A stretch of 64,000 nt of DNA from Aliivibrio fischeri ATCC 7744 = JCM 18803 = DSM 507. Its GTDB lineage: Bacteria; Pseudomonadota; Gammaproteobacteria; Enterobacterales; Vibrionaceae. Location: contig NZ_CP092712.1 of the NCBI RefSeq assembly GCF_023983475.1, positions 2,906,860 through 2,970,859 on the forward strand. The letters are read 5' to 3'. How positions within the stretch are numbered: position 1 is the stretch's first letter; each line of letters opens with the position of its first letter. The translations under genes and the position numbers were made by a program. The notes beneath the pieces are model-generated. The model saw nothing but the letters and a program-made list of their open reading frames with translations, was not told where the DNA came from and ran no database searches. Below are positions 56,920 through 64,000 of this stretch, piece after piece.

Positions 56920-57354
56920 TTAACAAATGTGTTGTTTTAGCCACAATTCTGCTGGTTCTTCTGGGATACTATTTTGAGTTACATCTATCTCTAATAGAGG
57001 GTACTTTTCGATAGCGCCATGCTCTTTTAAGGTATTTTGAAGTGATTTTCCTGCTGCGCAGAAAGTGTCATAACTTGAATCACCGATAGCAACAATAGCA
57101 AATTCAATGCTCGATAATGGTTGGGACACTGTTTCTAACTGTTGAATAAATGGCTTAATATTGTCAGGATAATCGCCTGCACCATGAGTTGATACAACAA
57201 GAAGCCATAAGCTATCAGTATCAATATCATCTAAATTTGGTTGATTATGGATGTCTGTGGCAAAATCCATTTCTTCTAATAAATCAGCAAGATGGTCACC
57301 AACATACTCAGCTCCACCTAGAGTACTTCCTGTAATAATAGATACTTTTTTCAT
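56920..57354 (-). CDS. mioC: MioC flavodoxin-like protein
   Basis: 144 aa (E. coli 147). A short-chain flavodoxin fold with the FMN phosphate loop ITGSTLGGAEYVGD, then VVSTHGAGDYPDNI and IGDSSYDTFCAAG. MioC supports biotin synthase electron transfer in vitro. It reads toward oriC, 10 bp from the gene-free origin interval, with no terminator seen between. The upstream gap to mnmE is only 61 bp and is largely taken by a terminator hairpin. Confidence 0.93.
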   Translation of the reverse strand: MKKVSIITGSTLGGAEYVGDHLADLLEEMDFATDIHNQPNLDDIDTDSLWLLVVSTHGAGDYPDNIKPFIQQLETVSQPLSSIEFAIVAIGDSSYDTFCAAGKSLQNTLKEHGAIEKYPLLEIDVTQNSIPEEPAELWLKQHIC

Positions 57355-57365
57355 GAATTTATCCT

Positions 57366-57393
57366 ATAAAAAATGGGCCTACATCGGCCCATT
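57366..57393 (-). terminator. Terminator of mnmE, just upstream of mioC
   Basis: The minus strand reads AATGGGCC, loop GATGTA, GGCCCATT, followed by further Ts (T-tract 57366-57373). It lies 22 bp after the mnmE stop and 11 bp before mioC. Confidence 0.85.
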
Positions 57394-57415
57394 ATCAATC
57401 TTATTAGTATTGGTT

Positions 57416-58783
57416 TTATTTACCAATACAGAACGAAGTAAATATACGTCCAAGTAAATCATCAGAAGTAAATTCACCTGTGATCTCACTTAGATGTTGT
57501 TGTGCAATACGAAGTTCTTCTGCAAGGATTTCTCCTGCCATGTAACCTTCTAATTGCTGTTGGCCTATATCAAGATGCTGAGCGGCTTTTTCTAACGCTT
57601 CTAGATGGCGTCGGCGAGCCATAAAGCCACCTTCTTGGTTACCTGAGAAGCCCATGCACTCTTTTAAATGGTTACGCAGTGCATCAACCCCTTCACCCGT
57701 TTTTGCTGATAGGCGAATCAATGTAGGATCATTTACATGACAAATACCGAGATCTTCACCGGTTTGATCTGCTTTATTTCGGATCACTGTCATGCCCATG
57801 TTTTTTGGTAGACGATCAAGGAACTCTGGCCAAATTAATTTAGGGTCTGTTGCGTCTGTAGTTGTTCCATCAACCATAAATAAAACACGGTCAGCTTGGG
57901 CTATTTCATCCCAAGCTCTTTCAATACCAATGCGCTCAACCTCATCAGATGCTTCACGAAGGCCTGCGGTATCAATAATATGCAATGGCATACCATCAAT
58001 ATGAATGTGCTCTCTAAGTACGTCACGGGTTGTACCAGCTATGTCAGTAACGATAGCAGTATCTTTGCCTGATAATGCGTTAAGAAGGCTAGATTTACCT
58101 GCATTTGGACGCCCTGCGATAACAACCTTCATACCCTCACGCATGATGGCGCCTTGATTCGCTTCTTTACGAACCGCATTAAGGTTATCAATGATACCTT
58201 GTAAGTCACCACTGACTTTGCCATCAGCAAGAAAATCGATTTCCTCTTCAGGGAAGTCGATTGCTGCTTCAACGTAAATACGTAGATAGATAAGGGATTC
58301 AACTAAGGTATTAATCTTATTTGAGAAAACACCTTGTAATGAATTTAAGGCTGATTTAGCCGCTTCTTCAGAGCTTGCATCAATTAAATCAGCAATCGCT
58401 TCTGCTTGAGCTAAATCCATTTTGTCGTTTAAGAAAGCTCTTTCTGAGAACTCACCTGGACGCGCTGTACGGATGCCATCAATCTTTAGAATGCGTTTGA
58501 TTAGCATATCCATGACGACAGGACCACCATGGCCTTGAAGTTCTAATACGTCTTCACCGGTAAATGAATGTGGGTTTGGGAAGTAAAGGGCAATACCCTG
58601 ATCAAGCTCCAATCCATTTTCATCTTTAAATGGCGCATATTCTGCGTAACGAGGTTTTAGTTCTTTACCAATAACAGCAAGCGCAACGTCTTTTGCTTTT
58701 GGACCTGATACGCGAATGATACCAACGCCGCCTCGGCCTGGTGCTGTTGCTTGTGCAACAATGGTGTCTGTATGTAGTGTCAT
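57416..58783 (-). CDS. mnmE: tRNA modification GTPase MnmE (TrmE)
   Basis: 455 aa (E. coli 454). The N-terminal THF-binding domain has [13 protein letters not shown] and [13 protein letters not shown]. The inserted G domain has G1 [15 protein letters not shown]2 DIAGTTRD, G3 DTAGLR and G4 NKAD, and the protein ends in the essential CIGK motif. It works with MnmG on U34. It is downstream of yidC, from which a terminator separates it. Confidence 0.97.
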
Positions 58784-58833
58784 GATTATTCTTTATGTCT
58801 ATTGCTTACTGATATTGTATGCTCATTGAACAA

Positions 58834-58858
58834 AAAAGGCGACCAATGGCCGCCTTTT
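58834..58858 (-). terminator. Terminator between yidC and mnmE
   Basis: The minus strand reads AAAAGGCGGCC, loop ATT, GGTCGCCTTTT, with further Ts. It begins 23 bp after the yidC stop, so mnmE likely has its own promoter. Confidence 0.88.
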
Positions 58859-58880
58859 GTTTTACTTCAAGAGTGAAAGG

Positions 58881-60506
58881 TTACTTAGAATGTAAGCCTT
58901 TTTTCTCTAGAGCACGGTAAATCAGAGTTTGCTGAATTAACGTTACGATGTTTGATACTAACCAGTAAAGAACTAGGCCAGATGGGAACCATAAGAAGAA
59001 TACAGTGAACATAACAGGCATGAACGTCATGATCTTCTGTTGCATTGGATCCGTTACTGTTGTTGGACTCATCTTCTGGATTAAGAACATACTTGCACCC
59101 ATTAATAATGGCAGGATGTAGTATGGGTCTTGTGCTGATAAATCCGTGATCCAACCAAAGAATGGAGTATGACGAAGTTCAACAGATTCCATTAATGCCC
59201 AGTACAGTGAAATGAAGATTGGCATTTGAAGAAGAATTGGTAAACAACCACCTAGTGGGTTTACTTTTTCTTTCTTGTAAAGCTCCATCATTTCTTGGCT
59301 CATACGCTGACGGTCATCGCCAATACGTTCACGCATCGCTGTCAACTTAGGTTGAAGCATACGCATTTTAGCCATTGATGTGTATTGTGCTTTCGTTAGT
59401 GGGTACATTGCACCACGAACGATGAAAGTAAGAACAATGATTGCTAGACCCCAGTTCACAACGATGCCTTGGATGAAAGACAATAGTTTATGAAGTGGTG
59501 AAGCGATAAACCATAACCAACCGTAATCAACTGTTAGGTCTAGGTAAGGTGCTGTTGCAGCCATTTCTTTCTGAAGTTTTGGACCAGTCCAAAGTGTTGC
59601 AGAAAGTGTTGCTTCTTGACCTGCTGGAATAGTTACAGAAGGCATACGAACGCCAATGTAACCATAGTCACCTGCTACGCGAGATGTCAGTTTTGCATCA
59701 TTTACGTTGCGAGGGATCCAAGCTGAAGCGAAGTAGTGTTGTAACATACCCGCCCAACCTTGACCGTTTGTCATGTCGATAGATAAGTTTTTATCTTCCA
59801 TGTCGTCAAAGCTGTATTTTTTATAGCGTGTATCTTCTGTTGAATAAGCAGCACCACGGTATGTTGGCATAGTAAGGCTACCACCATCATCCATTAAGTT
59901 TTGCTTTAGGTTTGTGTACATTTCAACAGTTGCTGGTGCTGAAGATTGGTTATCAACCGTGTAATCAACATCAATAGCGTAGCTGTCGCGTTTAAGGATT
60001 AGTGTTTTAGTATAAGTAATACCGTCTTTCACTAATGTTAAAGGAACGCGTAATTCGTTTTGGCCTTCAGCTAAAACGTAATCTGTTTTTTGTGCTGTAA
60101 ATTGAGCACGGCCAGAGTTTGAATCGATACCTTGAGGACCGATTAGACCACTTTGAGCAACGTAGCTGTGTGTTGCGTCGTTCTTAAGAAGAACAAACTT
60201 AGCTTTAGAGTCTAGTTCTGCGTCGTATTTATTAAGAACAGATTCAATGATGTCACCACCCAATGTATCTACTTTTAAAGTAAGCACATCAGTTGTGATT
60301 GTGATCAGCTTGTCAGACTGTGCTGAATCGGCTGGTGTATCACTGTTTGCTGTTGAAGAAGTTGGAACATCACCATCCGTTTGTGTTTGTTGAACGGTAC
60401 TAACTGTAGCTGGTTGCTGCGGATTAGTTTCTACTTGCCATTGTTGGAAAAGTAAAAAAGAAACTAAAGCCAGTGCTAGCAACAGAATATTACGTTGGGT
60501 ATCCAT
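58881..60506 (-). CDS. yidC: Membrane protein insertase YidC
   Basis: 541 aa (E. coli 548). An N-terminal signal-anchor helix ([20 protein letters not shown]) is followed by a large periplasmic beta-supersandwich domain (to about residue 335) and five conserved helices containing [20 protein letters not shown], the hydrophilic-groove arginine, and [20 protein letters not shown]. It inserts proteins such as AtpE into the inner membrane. It lies 2 bp after yidD in rpmH-rnpA-yidD-yidC. Confidence 0.97.
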   Translation of the reverse strand: MDTQRNILLLALALVSFLLFQQWQVETNPQQPATVSTVQQTQTDGDVPTSSTANSDTPADSAQSDKLITITTDVLTLKVDTLGGDIIESVLNKYDAELDSKAKFVLLKNDATHSYVAQSGLIGPQGIDSNSGRAQFTAQKTDYVLAEGQNELRVPLTLVKDGITYTKTLILKRDSYAIDVDYTVDNQSSAPATVEMYTNLKQNLMDDGGSLTMPTYRGAAYSTEDTRYKKYSFDDMEDKNLSIDMTNGQGWAGMLQHYFASAWIPRNVNDAKLTSRVAGDYGYIGVRMPSVTIPAGQEATLSATLWTGPKLQKEMAATAPYLDLTVDYGWLWFIASPLHKLLSFIQGIVVNWGLAIIVLTFIVRGAMYPLTKAQYTSMAKMRMLQPKLTAMRERIGDDRQRMSQEMMELYKKEKVNPLGGCLPILLQMPIFISLYWALMESVELRHTPFFGWITDLSAQDPYYILPLLMGASMFLIQKMSPTTVTDPMQQKIMTFMPVMFTVFFLWFPSGLVLYWLVSNIVTLIQQTLIYRALEKKGLHSK

Positions 60507-60508
60507 CG

Positions 60509-60766
60509 TTATTGTTCTCTGTCTTTATGCTGCTTGGGTGGGACGGGGTCATAGCCCCCATCATTCAAAGGATGACATTTTAATAGACGTTTGCCAGATA
60601 GCCAACACCCTTTTACTAAACCGTGTGACTTTAGTGCTTCAATTGCATAATGTGAACACGTTGGAGTAAATCGACAGCGAGGTCCAATCATTGGACTGAT
60701 GACGAGTTGATAAAAACGGATGAGACCGATTGCTATCCACGAGAAGGGCGAGACAGGCGATGCCAT
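60509..60766 (-). CDS. yidD: Membrane protein insertion efficiency factor YidD
   Basis: 85 aa, equal in length to E. coli YidD. The conserved cysteine core is present ([38 protein letters not shown]). An amphipathic N-terminal segment attaches it to the inner membrane. It overlaps the 3' end of rnpA by 34 bp in another frame, the standard arrangement. Confidence 0.94.
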   Translation of the reverse strand: MASPVSPFSWIAIGLIRFYQLVISPMIGPRCRFTPTCSHYAIEALKSHGLVKGCWLSGKRLLKCHPLNDGGYDPVPPKQHKDREQ

Positions 60767-61086
60767 AATTTGTCTAATAGCTTGTTGAAGTCTTCGTTAC
60801 TCAATTCTTGAGCACTCTTTTTAGCGATAACTACAAAGTCTTTCGCAGGTAAGGAATGTTGCTTATTGCGGAAACTTTCACGAACGATACGTTTGAACTT
60901 GTTGCGACCAACAGCAGTTTTAATTTGCTTCTTAGGAACAGCGAGACCTAAACGAGGGTGTGAAAGAGAGTTTTCTCTAGCAAGAATGGTGAAATGAGGC
61001 GAGCCAGCTCGATGAGCTTGCTTGAAGACAAATTTGTAATCTTCGGGAGTTAACAAGCGTAACTCCCGAGAGAAATCGTAATTCAT
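60733..61086 (-). CDS. rnpA: Ribonuclease P protein component
   Basis: 117 aa from ATG 61086. The RNR motif and basic helix are visible ([16 protein letters not shown]), with [13 protein letters not shown] before it and [13 protein letters not shown] after. It binds the RNase P RNA and helps 5' processing of tRNA. A TTG immediately before the ATG (61089) could add one residue. It lies 15 bp after rpmH and overlaps yidD. Confidence 0.95.
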   Translation of the reverse strand: MNYDFSRELRLLTPEDYKFVFKQAHRAGSPHFTILARENSLSHPRLGLAVPKKQIKTAVGRNKFKRIVRESFRNKQHSLPAKDFVVIAKKSAQELSNEDFNKLLDKLWHRLSRPSRG

Positions 61087-61101
61087 CAAAATAATCTAGG
61101 A

Positions 61102-61236
61102 TTACTTAGATAGACGCTTACGGCCTTTAGCACGACGAGCGTTAATTACGTTACGACCGTTCTTAGTAGCCATACGTGCACGGAAACCGTGAGAGCGTTT
61201 ACGCTTAAGAACTGAAGGTTGGAAAGTGCGTTTCAT
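61102..61236 (-). CDS. rpmH: 50S ribosomal protein L34
   Basis: 44 aa, too short for usual open-frame cut-offs. The minus strand from ATG 61236 translates to [44 protein letters not shown], the invariant L34 sequence. It is followed by rnpA, as in nearly all bacteria. Confidence 0.98.
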   Translation of the reverse strand: MKRTFQPSVLKRKRSHGFRARMATKNGRNVINARRAKGRKRLSK

Positions 61237-61327
61237 TGGTATTACCTTATTACTGATCAGTAGTTATTAGGTTTAATTAAACCCGGCGTGGGACGTACAT
61301 TCCGACGCCTCTCAACAAAGAGGCGGA

Positions 61328-61356
61328 ATTGTAATCATTGACTCATAAATAGTCAA
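61328..61356 (-). promoter_or_regulatory. Promoter of rpmH-rnpA-yidD-yidC
   Basis: The minus strand has TTGACT (-35, 61356-61351), a 17-bp spacer and TACAAT (-10, 61333-61328). A stem-loop (GCCTCT/AGAGGC, 61307-61324) lies at the start of the leader, about 70 bp before rpmH. Confidence 0.75.
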
Positions 61357-61421
61357 CAAGAGGTTCCACGTATTTTCCGGATGGTGAATTATACGTTTTG
61401 TGAGCCAGAGCGCAAGGATCT

Positions 61422-62159
61422 TTATTCGATCCCAACTTGATTTAAGAATTTCTGCAATTTAGGATCCTGTGGATAACCAAAAATCTGCTCTGGTGTTCCT
61501 TGTTCGACGATCTTTCCATCAGCCATATAGATGACACGATCGGCTACTTCTCTCGCAAACTGCATCTCATGAGTAACAACTAGCATCGTTTGGTGCTGTG
61601 TAGCCAGTTTCTTCATTAAAGTTAGCACTTCATTAACCCATTCAGGATCCAGTGCTGACGTGGGTTCATCAAAGAGTAAGAGCTCTGCCTCTAATGCCAT
61701 AGCACGGCCAATACCTACTCGTTGTTGTTGACCTCCTGATAAAGCTGCTGGGTAACTGTCTCCTTTATCACCGAGACCAATATCATCTAATATTTGCTGT
61801 GCTTTTTTAAGAGCGTCGTCCTTTTTCCACTTGTGGACAGTTATTAGGCCTTCTGCAATATTCTGACGAGCAGTTAAATGTGCAAAAAGAGCGTAATTCT
61901 GGAAAATAAACCCTGTTTTTCTTCGCAAAGCCAACACATCACTTTTTGTGTGTTGTTCACTATCGACACTGACATCACCGATACTGATCACGCCTTTATT
62001 TGCTGTTTCAAGAAAATTAATGCAACGCAATAGGGTTGATTTACCGGTTCCACTCGAACCGATCACAGCAATGATCTCCCCTTTGTTTATTTCAAGATCG
62101 ATTCCTGCAAGAACTTGAGTATCACCAAAGCTTTTATGTAAATTTTTAATTTTAATCAT
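61422..62159 (-). CDS. Polar amino-acid ABC transporter, ATP-binding subunit
   Basis: 245 aa. Walker A GSSGTGKST, Q-loop FIFQNYALFAH, signature LSGGQQQRVGIGRAMA, Walker B LLLFDEPTSALDPE and switch histidine VVTHEM are all present, in the GlnQ/HisP subfamily. It powers the permease encoded just upstream (ATGA, 4-bp overlap). The substrate is not determined; the binding protein suggests cystine or another polar amino acid. Confidence 0.92.
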   Translation of the reverse strand: MIKIKNLHKSFGDTQVLAGIDLEINKGEIIAVIGSSGTGKSTLLRCINFLETANKGVISIGDVSVDSEQHTKSDVLALRRKTGFIFQNYALFAHLTARQNIAEGLITVHKWKKDDALKKAQQILDDIGLGDKGDSYPAALSGGQQQRVGIGRAMALEAELLLFDEPTSALDPEWVNEVLTLMKKLATQHQTMLVVTHEMQFAREVADRVIYMADGKIVEQGTPEQIFGYPQDPKLQKFLNQVGIE

Positions 62160-62827
62160 CGTACATACGCCTTATTTAGTTTTTCTTCAGCCCAAATCTG
62201 CACTCGAGTCAGAATAACAACAACTCCCCAATAAATAAGTGCTACGGCAAGAAAGGCTTCAAAGAATTTAAAGCTTGATGAAGCCTCCATTTGTGCTTTT
62301 GCCATGATTTCTGCCACACCTAAAGTAAAAGCTAGAGAGGTGGATTTGATCATATCGATGAAGTAATTCATTAAAGAAGGCAGAGCGACGCGAGTTGCTT
62401 GAGGTAAAATTATGCGGCGCATCGCCTGAGAAGTCGTCATACCTATGGATAAACTTGCTTCCATTTGACTACGGTCAATACCAATAATCGCCGCACGAAT
62501 GCTCTCAGCCATGTAGGCTGCAAAATGAAGAGTAAGGCCTATAACTGCGGCACTAAAAGCATCTAATCCTACAAAGATAGGAAAGACTTGAGGAAGTCCG
62601 TAATAAAGGAGGAAAAGCTGAACTAATAATGGCGTTCCTCGAAAGAAGCTAATATAAAGTTGGCTTAGTTGATCAAATACAGGCACTTTAAATACTCGTA
62701 AGTTAGCGAGTACTAACGCAAGGATTAAGGAAAAGAGTAATCCCCATAACGCCATTTCCATTGTGGTACCTAAATATTTAAATAATATAGGTAACAACTC
62801 AATCATGTAGGTAAAATCAAATCCCAT
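62156..62827 (-). CDS. Polar amino-acid ABC transporter, permease subunit
   Basis: 223 aa with about five membrane helices. The HisMQ-type motif region SFFRGTPLLVQLFLLYYGLP lies near the middle, and the EAA loop (EASLSIGMTTSQAMRRIILP) contacts the ATPase. A single permease gene implies a homodimer. It overlaps the ATPase gene by 4 bp; a hairpin separates it from the binding-protein gene. Confidence 0.92.
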   Translation of the reverse strand: MGFDFTYMIELLPILFKYLGTTMEMALWGLLFSLILALVLANLRVFKVPVFDQLSQLYISFFRGTPLLVQLFLLYYGLPQVFPIFVGLDAFSAAVIGLTLHFAAYMAESIRAAIIGIDRSQMEASLSIGMTTSQAMRRIILPQATRVALPSLMNYFIDMIKSTSLAFTLGVAEIMAKAQMEASSSFKFFEAFLAVALIYWGVVVILTRVQIWAEEKLNKAYVR

Positions 62828-62883
62828 AATGCTCTCTGTAATTATTTTTAGAAGTAAAGTGGGTAATTCAAAGAAAGATGAAA

Positions 62884-62903
62884 CCCACTAGTAATATAGT
62901 GGG
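62884..62903 (-). terminator. Intercistronic hairpin between binding-protein and permease genes
   Basis: CCCACTA (62884-62890), loop GTAATA, TAGTGGG (62897-62903), with only TTTC after it on the minus strand. Partial termination or mRNA protection here would leave the binding protein in excess over the membrane subunits, as is common for such operons. Confidence 0.6.
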
Positions 62904-62951
62904 CTTATTTGATGAATGGTGAGTAATCGCTTACTTTGCGATCAGATTAGC

Positions 62952-63704
62952 TTATTGAGTGATGTCTGAATCGAACCATTTCTGAGAGATTTTTGCTAAT
63001 GTACCATCCTCTCTCATGGCGTTTAATGCTTGATTCACTTCTTTTTGTAGCTTTTGGCCTTTTTCATTGTTTACAAATGGCCATGCATTCTCAATGGTTT
63101 CAAATGGTTTACCTGCTAGTTGCAAAGGAAGACCTGATTTCTTGATTAATTGAGCTGCAGAAAGTCGATCCATCACAAAAGCGTCTGCACGTCCTAAAGC
63201 AACATCATGCTCAATACCTGTATCGTATGTTTTGATATTGATTTGCTCTGATTTGTCGTGATCACGCAGTAATTTCTCAAAGTTTGAACCTAAATTAACG
63301 GCAACGGTTTTACCATTTAAGTCCTCAATACTTTTGATGCTGTCATTGCCTTTACGTACTGTGATTTGAGCTCCATCTACAACGTAAGGATCTGCAAATA
63401 GATATTTGGCTTCACGTTCTTTAGTTTTGGTAATTTGATTTGAAATAGTATCAATTCGACCTGTTTCTAATAAGCCAAACAAACCTGAAAAGCTCGCTGT
63501 TACGTATTCAACGTTATAATCGTTACGGCGACCGATCTCATCCCATAAATCGACTTCAAATCCTTGCAGTTTATCTTGTTTCACAAAGGTAAATGGGAAA
63601 TAGCGTCCTGACATTCCAACTTTAACTTCTGTTGCAGCTTGTGCAAATTGAGTTGCTGCTAATGTTAGTGCTAATCCTGCTAGGATATTTTTAGTCCATT
63701 TCAT
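62952..63704 (-). CDS. Polar amino-acid ABC transporter, periplasmic binding protein
   Basis: 250 aa with a signal peptide (about residues 1-23, ALTLAATQFAQAA). It is a family 3 solute-binding protein: VGMSGRYFPFTF, GFEVDLWDEIGRR, LLETGRIDTISNQITKTKER and GKTVAVNLGSNFEKLL. The pattern is nearest to the cystine-binding (TcyJ/FliY-like) branch, but the ligand cannot be fixed from sequence alone. It is the first gene of the operon, with AGGAG before ATG 63704. V. cholerae carries an equivalent amino-acid ABC operon between rpmH and dnaA. Confidence 0.9.
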   Translation of the reverse strand: MKWTKNILAGLALTLAATQFAQAATEVKVGMSGRYFPFTFVKQDKLQGFEVDLWDEIGRRNDYNVEYVTASFSGLFGLLETGRIDTISNQITKTKEREAKYLFADPYVVDGAQITVRKGNDSIKSIEDLNGKTVAVNLGSNFEKLLRDHDKSEQINIKTYDTGIEHDVALGRADAFVMDRLSAAQLIKKSGLPLQLAGKPFETIENAWPFVNNEKGQKLQKEVNQALNAMREDGTLAKISQKWFDSDITQ

Positions 63705-63864
63705 GATTGATACTCCTATTATTCATTCAGTATTAGGATGATACTTTTTTTGCGACTGAGCTCTAAATACCCGATGGTTATGTGTAATAACTAAATCATT
63801 AAATTATGATCATTTTTTCCGCATTGTTGATGGTTTTGGGTATAAGTCAGGTAAAAAGTGTGTT

Positions 63865-63953
63865 GATCTAGGTAAAAAAGCGTGATCAGTGTGAATAACT
63901 TCGATCTTATTCACTGGATCATCGATCTAATACTGGCACTATAGTTATCCACA
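63865..63953. promoter_or_regulatory. DnaA-box and GATC cluster, probable dnaA upstream region
   Basis: A perfect DnaA box TTATCCACA lies at 63945-63953, a TTATTCACA box at 63890-63898 (minus) and TTATTCACT at 63907-63915 (plus, one mismatch). Five GATC sites lie within 63865-63927. In Vibrio the amino-acid ABC operon is followed by dnaA, whose promoter is autoregulated through such boxes, so dnaA probably begins just beyond the right edge. The interval 63705-64000 contains no gene. Confidence 0.65.
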
Positions 63954-64000
63954 GTATAAAATTAACGACCTTTTGAAATTAATTATGAGTGGGGTTGTCC

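Overview
The window looks like a stretch of the main chromosome of a member of the Vibrionaceae, most likely Aliivibrio (the A. fischeri / salmonicida / wodanis group). The reasons are the low G+C, the gene order around the replication origin, the rRNA operon with Glu-Lys-Val tRNAs in the spacer, and Vibrio-type proteins throughout. The species call is an inference from sequence character, not a database match. No insertion sequence, prophage, CRISPR array or defence island was seen. This is core chromosome, so most interest lies in its regulatory and RNA architecture.

Layout, left to right. 1-5.8 kb: 5' part of rep, then a TetR regulator with an adaptor/RND multidrug pump (vexRAB-like). 5.8-8.8 kb: ubiK, ilvC and its divergent activator ilvY. 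8.8-14.8 kb: a complete rRNA operon on the minus strand (16S, tRNA-Glu, tRNA-Lys, tRNA-Val, 23S, 5S, tRNA-Thr, second 5S) with tandem promoters. 14.8-28 kb: housekeeping clusters: yrdA, yrdB-aroE-tsaC, purE-purK (purK is frameshifted), yrdD-smg-dprA-LysM protein, def-fmt-rsmB-trkA-trkH. 28-36.3 kb: trhA, a Spo0M-like gene, an unrecognised 55-aa gene with an unusual leader, yihD, ccoG, srkA-dsbA, yihG and comM. 36.4-43 kb: the ilvGMEDA operon with leader peptide and attenuator, then a cold-shock gene. 43.5-52.2 kb: glmU and the full atpIBEFHAGDC operon. 52.2-57.4 kb: parB-parA-rsmG-mnmG, then oriC (about 56.6-56.9 kb), then mioC. 57.4-61.4 kb: mnmE, yidC-yidD-rnpA-rpmH. 61.4-64 kb: a three-gene amino-acid ABC transporter, then a DnaA-box/GATC-rich region that is probably the upstream region of dnaA.

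How the genes work together. ilvC/ilvY and ilvGMEDA supply branched-chain amino acids. The translation machinery is spread across the rRNA operon, def-fmt-rsmB, tsaC, mnmE/mnmG, rsmG and rnpA-rpmH. The ATP synthase operon, parAB, oriC and the dnaA upstream region form the origin-proximal growth block. The rRNA, atp, par and mnmG genes all run leftward away from oriC, co-directional with the left replication fork, whereas mioC through the ABC transporter run toward oriC.

Points most worth a second look: a leader before a 55-aa orphan gene in which one element can pair with either of two copies of the same 9-mer; the purK frameshift in a poly-A run; a perfect FNR-type palindrome in the atp leader; and the duplicated 5S flanking tRNA-Thr with a terminator hairpin in between.
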